A stretch of DNA of 33,321 nucleotides from Bacteroidaceae bacterium. Its GTDB lineage: Bacteria; Bacteroidota; Bacteroidia; Bacteroidales; Bacteroidaceae. Under the pieces are notes generated by a model. That model did no database searches and was not told the DNA's origin. It saw only the letters and a program-made list of their open reading frames with translations. Numbering within the stretch: the first letter of the stretch is position 1; each line of letters starts with the position of its first letter. The translations under genes were made by a program, and so were the position numbers. Where the stretch lies: contig JAFNXM010000031.1 of assembly GCA_017383485.1 (NCBI GenBank), positions 1-33,321 on the forward strand, written 5' to 3'. Below are positions 5,797 to 14,831 of this stretch, piece after piece.

Positions 5797-8616
5797 ATGT
5801 ACACTATGCACAATATTATACACAAAACGCTCTGCCTTGGACTTTTGCTGTGTTGCGCTCTCACCGCTCTGGGACAAAGTGACAGTAGCGCCCTCAATTA
5901 TTTGTTGCAACGTCCTCCCGTAGCCAAACACTACGACGACAAAAAGTTTGGCGACCACGTTTTCGTTGAAATCGGTATGGGAGCCAATTCTACAGCCAAA
6001 GGCGCCTGCCCCTATCTCGAAGTGCCAGGGATGCAAGCCGGCGGAGCGATTGGCGATTGGGTAACCCCCTTGCACGGATGGAGGATTGGCGTGAATGGAG
6101 GTACCAGAGTGTTGGGACGAAAGACCACAAAAACGCTCGGCGTAAGCGCAGACTATTTGCTAAATATCACTGCGCTCAGCCAGCGTCAATATAATATTCC
6201 ACGCACTTGGGAATTTATCGCGACAGCAGGCGTGGGATATTCACTGGCACACTGGTACACGGATACAAGATACGCCTTGCACACCAAACTCGGTCTGCGC
6301 GCTCAAGTCAACATACACGACTACACTTATATCTACTTGGAACCCCAACTGGGTTTGGTCTCAAATGATTTATACAACGTTTCCTCGTGGCGAGGTTATC
6401 GCATAGCGGGAAAAGTAAATGCCGGTTTAGGTTATAGGTTAGTCAAGGACACACGACGCCAAGACACCTTTGCAGGTAATTCTCATTTCCTCGACAATAC
6501 CTTTGCTCAAATTTCCGGAGGACCTGCTTTCCTGTTTACTTCATCTCCCAAGAACTGGGGTAGAACTCTCGGCGGACACATTCAGGGACACCTCGGTAAA
6601 TGGTGGGACCCTTATTCTGCTACGCGAATAGGTCTGGGCGTAGGTTTGCACCGTCGCGACGATAAAGCCAAAAACAAAAGTTTCAGTGCGTCATTGGGCT
6701 ACATGCTTAATATGCACAACGTCTTTGGCGGATATAAACCTGACAGAAAATACTGGGTGAATGGTGTGATTGATGTTACAGGAAATCTCTCCGCATCAAA
6801 CTATGGCAAACACTATACGGCGGGAATTGGAGCAGGTCTGCAGGGACATTTCAAAATCAGCAAGAACAATACTTTTTTCCTCGAACCTCGCGTGGATTTA
6901 ATGCACGGAGATTATATGCAGGGATATACCACTGTGCGCAATTGGGACTTGATTCCGGCGCTCCATGCTGGTTTTAATTTCATGGAGCAGGGGGATATCA
7001 AGACATTGCGAGCACGCAACCAAGATTTCAAGTCGCCTCATGCCTACGACCACCTGTTTGTCGAAGCAGGACTCGGCGCAGCGATGCCTATCACAGGGCA
7101 CACCGTGTCTCACATGGGATACCACCTTCGCCCGGTGGCTCATCTCGGTGTGGGCAAATGGTTTCATCCTACATCGGGGGTAAGACTCTGGAGCGAAGCT
7201 ACCCAATACATCAACACCGACACAAAGCGCTACAAGGCCATTGCCTTGGGTGCAGATTATTTGTGGCACATCACCAACACAATGATGGGCTACGAGCCTG
7301 GCCACCGCTTTGAAATGATTGCATCTGCCGGCATCAACACGGCAGTACGCCAATATCGTCGTCACGCCTTCTTTGGCGGAAACTTAGGACTCCGCGCACA
7401 GTGGAATGCTAATCAAATGTGGGGATTTTATATAGAACCCCAGGCAAGAATCTATGGCAACAATTTTCTGGAAAGAAGTCAGTTCTCGGCATTCGAAGTA
7501 GATGTCGTCGGACACCTCAGTGCTGGTGTGCAGGCCAACCTACGCCATTATGATGCTCAGCAAAGCAGACAAAATTATCAGCAATACGATAGACATGCCT
7601 TTGTCTCGGCTGCTGGTGGCGTGGAAACGAATGGCCTCGGTCTGAGAGCGCGTAGTCAATATGGTCCGTTGGGCCGTTTGAGCGTGGGTAATTGGTATTC
7701 GCCTATATCAGCATGGCGTGTCAATATCAGCGGATTTGAGAAGGAGAACAACAATCGTCGCTACGCACGCATCATGGCTGGTGCGGACTATATGCTGGAT
7801 TTGTCTACGATGGGTATGGGATACAATCCCGACCGCTATGTCACTTTGCGCGGTATCGCCGGCGTGGATTTTGGCGCAGACCTGGAATGTCGCGGCAGAG
7901 GGTATTTCTTGACAGAACTCCACGGCGGTGCGCAATTGGCAGTGAGAGCGGGTAAAGGATGCGAAATCTACGTCGAACCACAAATCGGTTACGAACTCTC
8001 CGGCAAGAACTACCGCGGTCGCATGCAGCACATCATTCCACGTGCATACGCTGGTGTCAATTGGAAACTTCACACCGCAGAAGGCAAGCACCGCAAAGAG
8101 GCTGCGCCCGAACGCAATCAGTTCGTCAGCCTCAATGTTGGTACGGGCTTTCATACAGGTACGCTCAATGCCAGCATGCCTTTTGGCCGCAAGCTGAATA
8201 TAGATGCGTCGGTGGCTTATGGTCGTTGGTATAATGCCGTATCGGGTTGGAGCGCGGGTATAACTAATACCACCATACTCACTCCTCGTCGCGACAACGC
8301 TAATATTACGTCACTGCACGGCGACTATTTGTTCAACATCCTCACTATCGCTGGCGGCAAGGCGCAATTGAATTCTCGCGCCATGCTCAATGGCTATGTC
8401 GGTGCTTCGCTTAACATTGCGGCTCGACCTGATCGTGAGACTCGCATAGCACCTGGTCTGCGTGCGGGTTTGCAAATTGGCGGCAACGTGGGAAAGAATT
8501 GGTCGATCTATGCTGAACCTCACGCCAATATCACGACTAAAAATATCTGGGTAGGATCTACTCACCCCGCCGATGGACAAGTGGGGCTGATGGTTGGTAC
8601 AAAGTATAGATTCTAA
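5797..8616 (+). CDS. Five-module tandem beta-barrel-like outer-membrane protein
   Basis: 939 residues from the ATG at 5797. That start gives a clean signal peptide (about 1-27, ending ALTALGQ), whereas an ATG at 5740 would lie inside the previous gene. The body is five repeats of about 180 residues. Each has a GxWxxP-type motif (near residues 85, 266, 452, 630, 808: GDWVTP, GKWWDP, GKWFHP, GNWYSP, GRWYNA). Each also has a YxLxxI-type strand (DYLLNI, GYMLNM, DYLWHI, DYMLDL, DYLFNI), and a YxEP-type strand near the module end (near 181, 362, 546, 726, 906: YLEPQ, FLEPR, YIEPQ, YVEPQ, YAEPH). Strands alternate and end in aromatics; the protein ends TKYRF, a typical outer-membrane C-terminus with Phe. 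Each module is the size of an 8-stranded barrel. Last gene of the operon. I do not know a named family; function unknown. Confidence 0.8.
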   Translation: MYTMHNIIHKTLCLGLLLCCALTALGQSDSSALNYLLQRPPVAKHYDDKKFGDHVFVEIGMGANSTAKGACPYLEVPGMQAGGAIGDWVTPLHGWRIGVNGGTRVLGRKTTKTLGVSADYLLNITALSQRQYNIPRTWEFIATAGVGYSLAHWYTDTRYALHTKLGLRAQVNIHDYTYIYLEPQLGLVSNDLYNVSSWRGYRIAGKVNAGLGYRLVKDTRRQDTFAGNSHFLDNTFAQISGGPAFLFTSSPKNWGRTLGGHIQGHLGKWWDPYSATRIGLGVGLHRRDDKAKNKSFSASLGYMLNMHNVFGGYKPDRKYWVNGVIDVTGNLSASNYGKHYTAGIGAGLQGHFKISKNNTFFLEPRVDLMHGDYMQGYTTVRNWDLIPALHAGFNFMEQGDIKTLRARNQDFKSPHAYDHLFVEAGLGAAMPITGHTVSHMGYHLRPVAHLGVGKWFHPTSGVRLWSEATQYINTDTKRYKAIALGADYLWHITNTMMGYEPGHRFEMIASAGINTAVRQYRRHAFFGGNLGLRAQWNANQMWGFYIEPQARIYGNNFLERSQFSAFEVDVVGHLSAGVQANLRHYDAQQSRQNYQQYDRHAFVSAAGGVETNGLGLRARSQYGPLGRLSVGNWYSPISAWRVNISGFEKENNNRRYARIMAGADYMLDLSTMGMGYNPDRYVTLRGIAGVDFGADLECRGRGYFLTELHGGAQLAVRAGKGCEIYVEPQIGYELSGKNYRGRMQHIIPRAYAGVNWKLHTAEGKHRKEAAPERNQFVSLNVGTGFHTGTLNASMPFGRKLNIDASVAYGRWYNAVSGWSAGITNTTILTPRRDNANITSLHGDYLFNILTIAGGKAQLNSRAMLNGYVGASLNIAARPDRETRIAPGLRAGLQIGGNVGKNWSIYAEPHANITTKNIWVGSTHPADGQVGLMVGTKYRF

Positions 8617-8675
8617 CTCGTCCCCGAGGATTTTAATCAGACAAAGTGTAATCTCCCCTTACATTATCAGATACG

Positions 8676-8714
8676 AAAATAGGATGCTCCATTCGCGGGG
8701 CATCCTATTTTTTT
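8676..8714. terminator. Bidirectional terminator between convergent genes
   Basis: AAAATAGGATGC (8676-8687) pairs perfectly with GCATCCTATTTT (8700-8711), with a T-run on the plus side and, through the A-run, on the minus side. It separates the plus-strand operon from the minus-strand lipoprotein and can serve both. Confidence 0.93.
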
Positions 8715-8736
8715 GATTTGTATCAAATATGCTGAA

Positions 8737-9096
8737 TTACTTGAACTCTACGATATTAGCTGTAGCGCTGCAAGTCACCTTTACATACAATGGAGTGATC
8801 ATCTTCACAGACATGTGAGTAGTGATGTTAGTCAAAGTTTGTGCGCCCTTCAGGTTTGCATTCCTTGACATTATATCGATGGCGTTGTTGCGAAGTGCTT
8901 TCTGAGAAAGCCCACCGATACCGCAGATATAAGTAGCAGTAGATTCGCCGTAAGCTTGACCTATTACTTTGAAGTTCTTTTCAGATAATACCACTTGAGT
9001 TTGTGTTAAATTGTTAGAAGCTGTAAAAGCTGTACCGCAACCTGTCAAACCCATTGTAGCAACTACGATAGCGAGAGTGGCAAATATTTTTTTCAT
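8737..9096 (-). CDS. Small lipoprotein, DUF6567-like
   Basis: 119 residues from the ATG at 9096. This start gives MKKIFATLAIVVATMGLTGC, a lipoprotein signal with Cys at residue 20; an upstream ATG at 9129 would add 11 residues before the signal and is less likely. The mature part contains TQVVLSEKNFKVIGQAYGE and IGGLSQKALRNNAIDIM, and ends as beta strands (TPLYVKVTCSATANIVEF). I associate this with small Bacteroidales lipoproteins of DUF6567 type, from memory only. Presumably surface- or periplasm-facing and outer-membrane anchored. Function unknown. A minus-strand -7 box lies upstream at 9242-9249. Confidence 0.75.
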   Translation of the reverse strand: MKKIFATLAIVVATMGLTGCGTAFTASNNLTQTQVVLSEKNFKVIGQAYGESTATYICGIGGLSQKALRNNAIDIMSRNANLKGAQTLTNITTHMSVKMITPLYVKVTCSATANIVEFK

Positions 9097-9241
9097 AATG
9101 TGTTTAATTTGCTTTTGACCCGAAAGCATCTCTAAATTATTAGTAAATAGGCATATGAGAAAAGGTGTGAGTCAATTTTCGCACGATCAATTACCAGCGA
9201 AACACTTTCCAAATATGTCGCAGCCTGATTTGACTACATCG

Positions 9242-9249
9242 CAAAGATA
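9242..9249 (-). promoter_or_regulatory. Minus-strand -7 box for the 8737-9096 lipoprotein
   Basis: CAAAGATA on the plus strand reads TATCTTTG on the minus strand, a perfect -7 element. A TTG lies upstream at 9265-9267, but the 15-base spacing is short. The implied leader is about 140 nt. Confidence 0.4.
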
Positions 9250-9420
9250 TAAAAGTTTTTTTAACAATGAATAAGTTTTCTTTTCATTTTGTCCATATTT
9301 TTACATTTAATGTTTTACGGCTTTTTTTGTGGTCCGCCGCAAGGGCAAAATCTTGCTTATTGCAAAGGTCTCACATCAGAGTAATGACCAACCTGCTACC
9401 ATCAATTTTTTCCTCCTCAA

Positions 9421-9446
9421 AAAATGCGAAAAATTTTGACAAATCA
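9421..9446. repeat. Direct repeat, first copy
   Basis: AAAAATGCGAAAAATTTTG followed by ACAAA recurs around 9750-9774, about 330 bp away in the same orientation. Both copies sit in the dxs upstream gap, flanking repeat copy B. Confidence 0.7.
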
Positions 9447-9493
9447 AGTTTGCATTCTAGAACGAGAAAATCATACGACATCAGACCTCGTGT

Positions 9494-9578
9494 GAAAAAG
9501 TCAAGGCTTTTTTGAAAAAAGGTCTAAGATAATTTTCACGAGCCGTCGCGAAATTTTCACAAAGCCTTGACTTTTTTC
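9494..9578. repeat. Dispersed TCGCGACG repeat, copy B
   Basis: AAAAAGTCAAGGCTTT (left, from about 9496) and AAAGCCTTGACTTTTT (right, 9561-9576) are perfect 16-bp inverted arms. Between them is the core CCGTCGCGAAATTTTC (9543-9558), in the same orientation as copy A. Just inside the left arm is GAAAAAAGGTCTAAG, which resembles the arm of copy C. Confidence 0.85.
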
Positions 9579-9749
9579 GATTATCCCGTCTCGGTTTTTT
9601 ACGAAATTATCCCACTTTTTCAGTGAAAACCCTGAAAAATCCTGGGGATTTGCAGAAAAAGTCCCAAAAAGCCTGTTTTTTGACCCTGTGAGAATCGCGT
9701 ATTTCCGACCAACAGATCTGGCGGTGAAAAATAAGCGCAAAATACCCCC

Positions 9750-9774
9750 TGAAAAATGCGAAAAATTTTGACAA
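9750..9774. repeat. Direct repeat, second copy
   Basis: This is the second occurrence of the AAAAATGCGAAAAATTTTG / ACAAA sequence described at 9421. After it the two copies diverge. Confidence 0.7.
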
Positions 9775-9889
9775 AAAATCCGCTGATACCTCATCTTTCT
9801 TGGCATAGGCAATACGCAAACTACAGAAATAGCATTGTAAAACATAAGAAAATCCCGAAAAAACCACCTACGATATTAGCAAAATTGTG

Positions 9890-9897
9890 TACCTTTG
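9890..9897 (+). promoter_or_regulatory. Candidate -7 box for dxs
   Basis: TACCTTTG is a perfect -7 element, but no good TTTG lies about 20 bases upstream. Transcription would begin near 9904 with a leader of about 105 nt. Confidence 0.45.
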
Positions 9898-10009
9898 CCT
9901 TTAGGTATGTACAAATGTCTGCGGCGCACCTGCCCTTTGGGCACTATTGCTGTAGGTACGAGCACAAACGATGCATTAACACCGAAACGTACAGCCGATA
10001 GTTTTTATC

Positions 10010-11920
10010 ATGGAAAAAGTAACAGAGTATAAATACTTATCGCAAATCAACTCGCCAGCCGATCTGAAGCAGTTGCCCATCGACGCACTGCCTGCGGTGT
10101 GCGACGAATTGCGCCAATATTTGATCGAAGTCTTGGCTGAAAATCCAGGACACTTTGCTTCGAGCCTCGGCACAGTGGAGCTGACCGTAGCATTGCACTA
10201 TGTCTACGACACGCCTGGTGACCTGTTGGTGTGGGACGTCGGCCATCAAGCCTATGGTCACAAGATTTTGACCGGACGCCGTGATGCCTTTCCCACAAAC
10301 CGTAAGTTTAAAGGCATTCGCCCCTTCCCTTCGCCCAAAGAAAGTGAATACGACACCTTCGCCTGTGGACATGCCAGCAACTCGATCTCGGCTGCGCTGG
10401 GCATGTCGGTAGCCTCGGTGAGGCAAGGCCTGACCGACAAGCACGTAGTAGCCGTCATCGGCGACGGAGCTATGAGCGGCGGCCTGGCATTCGAGGGTAT
10501 CAACAACGCTTCGGACACGCCCAACAATCTGCTCGTGATCCTGAACGACAACAATATGAGCATCGACAGCGCTGTGGGTGGTATGCGCGAATATTTGCAC
10601 CACCTGCACACCAGTTCGACCTACAACAAAATCCGTTTCCGCATTGCGCGTTGGCTCACCTCGTGGGGTTGCCTCAACGAGAAGAACCGCCAGCGCATCC
10701 TGCGCTTCAATAATTCGCTGAAATCCCTGCTCAACAATCAACAAAATATGTTCGAGGGGATGAATATCCGCTACTTTGGTCCCACAGATGGACACGATGT
10801 GAAGAGTTTGGTACGCGTGTTGCGTGAAATCAAGGAGATGAATGGCCCGCGCATGCTACACCTGAGCACAAAAAAAGGCAAGGGGTACACACCAGCCGAG
10901 AAAGAAGCCACAATATGGCATGCACCAGGCAAATTTGACGTAGAAAGCGGCACACGCGCTGAGGCTCAAAAAGAAAATCCGCCGAAGCGCTTCCAAGACA
11001 TCTTTGGCGAAGCACTCTTGGAATTGGCTAAGATGAACGACAAGGTGGTAGGTGTGACACCCGCTATGCCTACGGGATGCTCGATGAACATCCTGATGAA
11101 CGAGATGCCCGATCGTGCCTTCGACGTAGGTATTGCCGAGGGACATGCCGTGACCTTCTCTGCCGGAATGGCTAAGGAGGGGATGGTACCCTTCTGCAAT
11201 ATTTACTCGTCCTTTGCACAGCGCGCCTACGACAACGTGATACACGACGCAGCCCTGCTCAATCTGCCCGTAGTTCTGTGCCTGGACCGCGCAGGTATTG
11301 TGGGCGAGGACGGACCTACGCATCACGGTGTATTCGATTTGGCATCGTTGCGCCCCATCCCTAACCTCACAATCGCTTCGCCCTACGACGAAAACGAATT
11401 GCGAGACCTGATGTACACTGCACAACTGCCCGGCCAGGGCACATTTGTGATACGCTACCCACGCGGTTGCGGCAGAAACAATGCGCCTATCCGCCCGTTC
11501 ACAGAACTACCTGTGGGGCGCAGCAGATGCTTAAAAGAAGGTACAGATTTGGCCATCGTGACCCTTGGTCCTATCGGCCACACGGCGGCAGATGCTATCG
11601 CAAAATATGAAGCACAGAGCGGCCACAGCATAGCACACTACGACCTCAGATTCCTGAAACCTCTGGACGAGGAGATGCTACATGAAATCGGCAAGAAGTT
11701 CCAAAAAATCATCACACTGGAGGATGGTTGCATCATCGGTGGGATGGGTACAGCCGTCATGGAGTTCATGAACGATCATGGCTACACCGCACAGATACGC
11801 CGTCTGGGCATCCCCGATCATTTCGTAGAGCATGGCAAACCAGCCGAACTCTACCACCTACTAGGTATAGACGAAGAGGGTATTTGCAATACTATCGACG
11901 CCTTACTCCACAACAAATAG
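10010..11920 (+). CDS. dxs: 1-deoxy-D-xylulose-5-phosphate synthase
   Basis: 636 residues, the usual length. DXS condenses pyruvate and glyceraldehyde 3-phosphate to DXP, the first step of the MEP isoprenoid pathway, using thiamine diphosphate in the cytoplasm. Visible motifs: [15 protein letters not shown] (about 75-90); the ThDP/Mg motif GDGAMSGG (about 150-157) leading to NDNNMSID; the transketolase pyrimidine domain with [31 protein letters not shown] (about 423-440); and a C-terminal transketolase domain. It is the first gene of a dxs-trkA-trkH order seen in other Bacteroidales, with 40 bases to trkA, so co-transcription is likely. The upstream -7 box at 9890-9897 may drive the run. Confidence 0.98.
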   Translation: MEKVTEYKYLSQINSPADLKQLPIDALPAVCDELRQYLIEVLAENPGHFASSLGTVELTVALHYVYDTPGDLLVWDVGHQAYGHKILTGRRDAFPTNRKFKGIRPFPSPKESEYDTFACGHASNSISAALGMSVASVRQGLTDKHVVAVIGDGAMSGGLAFEGINNASDTPNNLLVILNDNNMSIDSAVGGMREYLHHLHTSSTYNKIRFRIARWLTSWGCLNEKNRQRILRFNNSLKSLLNNQQNMFEGMNIRYFGPTDGHDVKSLVRVLREIKEMNGPRMLHLSTKKGKGYTPAEKEATIWHAPGKFDVESGTRAEAQKENPPKRFQDIFGEALLELAKMNDKVVGVTPAMPTGCSMNILMNEMPDRAFDVGIAEGHAVTFSAGMAKEGMVPFCNIYSSFAQRAYDNVIHDAALLNLPVVLCLDRAGIVGEDGPTHHGVFDLASLRPIPNLTIASPYDENELRDLMYTAQLPGQGTFVIRYPRGCGRNNAPIRPFTELPVGRSRCLKEGTDLAIVTLGPIGHTAADAIAKYEAQSGHSIAHYDLRFLKPLDEEMLHEIGKKFQKIITLEDGCIIGGMGTAVMEFMNDHGYTAQIRRLGIPDHFVEHGKPAELYHLLGIDEEGICNTIDALLHNK

Positions 11921-11960
11921 TCTTCGCCCTAAAGGCATTTTCAACCACAATATATAGAAA

Positions 11961-13307
11961 ATGAAAATCATCATTGCCGGAGCTGGAGCCGTAGGTACTC
12001 ACCTGGCCAAACTCCTATCACGCGAACGACACGACATCACTCTGATTGACGAAAGCAAAGAGAGATTGTCGGACTTGAGCACCAATTTCGATCTGCTCAC
12101 TATCTGCGATTCACCATCCTCTATCGAAGTACTGAAAAACGCCGAGGTGGACGACGCAGACCTATTCATCGGCGTCACACCCGACGAGTCGCGCAATATG
12201 ACATGCTGCATGCTGGCGTCAAAGTTGGGCGCCAAGAAAACTGTAGCACGTGTCGACAACTACGAATATACACTTCCCGAAAACAGAGACTTCTTCAAAA
12301 CCATCGGCATAGACTCTATCATCTACCCCGAAATGCTGGCGGGCAAGGAAATCATCTCGAATATCAAAAAGAGTTGGGTGCGCCAGTGGATGGAGTTGAA
12401 GGGCGGCGAACTAGTAATGATCGGCGTGAAAATCCGCGAGAGTGCCAAGGTACTGGGTCAACCCCTGCGCAAATTGTTCGGCCCCGACGAGCCATGTCAT
12501 ATTGTGGCTATCAAACGCGGTGAAGACACGATTATCCCACATGGTAACGACTCAATCGAACTCGGCGACGTGGCTTTCTTTATGACCACGCCCGAATACA
12601 CATCCTACGTGCGCGAACTCACAGGCAAGACCAATTACCCCGACGTCAAGAACGTCTTCATCATGGGTGCCAGCAATACTGCCGTACATGCTATATGGAA
12701 TATGCCAGACGGGATGCACGCAAAAATATTCGAACCCGACGCGAAACGCTGCGAATGGTTGAACGAACACTTAGCACATCACAACAATGTACTCGTGATC
12801 AATGGCGACGGCAACGACCCCAACTTGCTGATAGACGAAGGTATTCAAAAAGCAGAAGCCTTTGCCGCACTGACAGGCAACTCCGAACAGAATATTCTGG
12901 CTTGCCTTAGCGCTCGCAGACTAGGCATCCGCAAGACTGTCGCTATGGTAGAAAACACAGACTATATCAAAGTGGCCGAAAACCTGGACATCGGGTACAT
13001 CATCAATAAGAAAACTTTTGCGGCAAGCCATATCTATCAAATGATGCTCAAGGCTGATATTACGACTATGAAGAACCTGGTCGTAGCAAACGCCGATGTC
13101 GCAGAATTTCACGTTCATCAGGGTGCAAAAATCACCAAAAAGGCAGTAAAAGACCTCGATTTACCCTCAACAGTTACTTTGGGGGGACTCGTCAGAAACG
13201 GCCGCGGACAATTGATCAACGGTCAAACGGTAATAGAACCCGAAGATACTGTCGTAGCCTTCTGTCTGGAGAACGAAGTCAAACGACTGGAGAGATATTT
13301 CAAATAG
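11961..13307 (+). CDS. trkA: Trk potassium uptake regulatory protein TrkA
   Basis: 448 residues, the full two-lobe TrkA form: RCK_N (GAGAVG at 7-12, acidic LIDES after beta-2), RCK_C (about 135-225), a second RCK_N (GASNTA near 236) and a second RCK_C (about 370-448). TrkA is a peripheral membrane protein that binds NAD(H)/ATP and gates the TrkH potassium channel; trkH follows 34 bases downstream. The second lobe's glycine motif is degenerate (GxSxxA, not GxGxxG), suggesting weaker nucleotide binding there. No further oddity was seen. Confidence 0.96.
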   Translation: MKIIIAGAGAVGTHLAKLLSRERHDITLIDESKERLSDLSTNFDLLTICDSPSSIEVLKNAEVDDADLFIGVTPDESRNMTCCMLASKLGAKKTVARVDNYEYTLPENRDFFKTIGIDSIIYPEMLAGKEIISNIKKSWVRQWMELKGGELVMIGVKIRESAKVLGQPLRKLFGPDEPCHIVAIKRGEDTIIPHGNDSIELGDVAFFMTTPEYTSYVRELTGKTNYPDVKNVFIMGASNTAVHAIWNMPDGMHAKIFEPDAKRCEWLNEHLAHHNNVLVINGDGNDPNLLIDEGIQKAEAFAALTGNSEQNILACLSARRLGIRKTVAMVENTDYIKVAENLDIGYIINKKTFAASHIYQMMLKADITTMKNLVVANADVAEFHVHQGAKITKKAVKDLDLPSTVTLGGLVRNGRGQLINGQTVIEPEDTVVAFCLENEVKRLERYFK

Positions 13308-13341
13308 TAGGGGAAGGAAAAATCAATAGTAAGTAGAAAAA

Positions 13342-14799
13342 ATGCTTAATCTGAAAATCATAGCAAAGATCCTGGGCACACTGCTCCTGCTCGAAGCATT
13401 GCTACTCCTGACATGTTTGGGCGTGGGTCTGCTCTACCACGAATCAGACTACGCCTCGTTCGTCTACCCCGCTCTGCTCTCTTTAGGACTGGCTGGCGGA
13501 TTGAAATACTTCGGCAGGAAGGCTGAAAACCGAATGGGACGGCGCGACGGCTATCTGATAGTGTCGCTCACATGGATTATCTTTTCGTTCATTGGGGCTT
13601 TGCCTTTTATGATAGGTGGTTACGAAGATCGCTTTGCTTGTGCTTTCTTTGAAAGTATGTCTGGCTTCACCACCACAGGAGCAAGTATATTCAATAATAT
13701 AGATGCTCTGCCACACAGCATCCTTTTCTGGCGTAGCATTAGCCATTGGTTTGGTGGCATGGGAATAGTATTCTTTACCATCGCCCTGCTCCCCCAGATT
13801 GGTATGGGCGACTTGAAATTGTTTTCAGCCGAAGCCACGGGTTTAAAAACTGGGAAATTGCACCCACGCATCAGCACCACGGCGCGCTGGCTATGGGGAC
13901 TGTATTTATTCCTGACCGCCGTGTGCTCAGCATCCCTATGGTTGGGCGGAATGAACCTATTCGACGCGATAAATCACGGCATGTCGACTGTTGCCACCGG
14001 CGGTTTCTCGACACACCAAGACAGTTTAGCATTCTTCCAGTCGCCCTCGTTGGAATATATCGTATCCTTCTTTATGATTTTGTCTGGTATCAATTTTACA
14101 TTGCTCTACCTTTTAATTGTGAAAAGAAGATGGCGTGAGGTCTTTGAAGACGGCGAATTGAAATATTACCTTGTATTGATTGCATTTTGTATCGTATATT
14201 GTACAGCGATCCTGTATTTCGTCGACGGATACGAATTGGAAAATGCTTTCCGCGCCGCCACGTTCCAAGTAAGTTCAATGGGAACGACTACAGGATTTAC
14301 TACCGAAAATTATATGAGTTGGCACCATTCCACTTGGTTCCTGATTCTGTTTATTTCCCTTGTTGGCGGATGCGCTGGGTCTACCAGTGGTGGTGTGAAG
14401 GCAGTAAGAATTTACACAGCATACAAGTATTTAGTCAACGAATTCAAACGTATTTTGCACCCCAGAGCGGTCATTCCGATTCGTCTTAATCATAGCGTCG
14501 TCAACCCAACGATTGTACAATCCATCTTCTCCTATTTCACCGCAATGTTCGTATTGCTGTTTATCGCAAGCGTAGCCATGATGTGCCTGGGAGTACCAAT
14601 GTTGGATGCGGTGTGCTTGGGAATTACAGCTTTCAGTAATACCGGTCCATCAATCGGTTGGCTTGTTGGCCCGCCAGACTCTTGGGGCGTACTTTCCGAC
14701 CCTGTATTATGGATTAACTCCTTCCTGATGTTGGCTGGACGTTTGGAAATTTTCTCACTCCTACTCCCATTTGCTCCGGCATTTTGGAAAGAACAATAA
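13342..14799 (+). CDS. trkH: Trk potassium transporter, membrane subunit TrkH
   Basis: 485 residues of polytopic inner-membrane protein. The four pore loops with filter glycines are visible in order: SGFTTTGAS (about 109), TVATGGFSTH (about 217), SMGTTTGFTT (about 313) and AFSNTGPSIG (about 431). Hydrophobic spans surround them. It conducts K+ inward with TrkA as the gating ring. It directly follows trkA, so the pair forms one system. The ATG at 13342 begins the first hydrophobic span. Confidence 0.96.
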   Translation: MLNLKIIAKILGTLLLLEALLLLTCLGVGLLYHESDYASFVYPALLSLGLAGGLKYFGRKAENRMGRRDGYLIVSLTWIIFSFIGALPFMIGGYEDRFACAFFESMSGFTTTGASIFNNIDALPHSILFWRSISHWFGGMGIVFFTIALLPQIGMGDLKLFSAEATGLKTGKLHPRISTTARWLWGLYLFLTAVCSASLWLGGMNLFDAINHGMSTVATGGFSTHQDSLAFFQSPSLEYIVSFFMILSGINFTLLYLLIVKRRWREVFEDGELKYYLVLIAFCIVYCTAILYFVDGYELENAFRAATFQVSSMGTTTGFTTENYMSWHHSTWFLILFISLVGGCAGSTSGGVKAVRIYTAYKYLVNEFKRILHPRAVIPIRLNHSVVNPTIVQSIFSYFTAMFVLLFIASVAMMCLGVPMLDAVCLGITAFSNTGPSIGWLVGPPDSWGVLSDPVLWINSFLMLAGRLEIFSLLLPFAPAFWKEQ

Positions 14800-14831
14800 A
14801 GGTATTTTGTCGTAACTAATAGAAAAGATAT

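Larger units (their letters stand above)
9097..10009. other. 0.9-kb divergent intergenic region rich in repeats
   Basis: No gene is supported here. The stretch holds a minus-strand -7 box, repeat copy B (9494-9578), a duplicated ~24-bp sequence (near 9420 and 9750), and the dxs -7 box at 9890-9897. The small ORFs are Phe/Ser/Lys-rich readings of the AT-rich repeats, without family resemblance. Confidence 0.6.

Noticed and set aside
9501-9867. Two overlapping minus-strand frames (86 and 114 codons) in the dxs upstream gap
   Set aside because: Both are Phe/Ser/Lys-rich readings of the AT-rich repeats, overlap each other in different frames, and lack domains or start signals.
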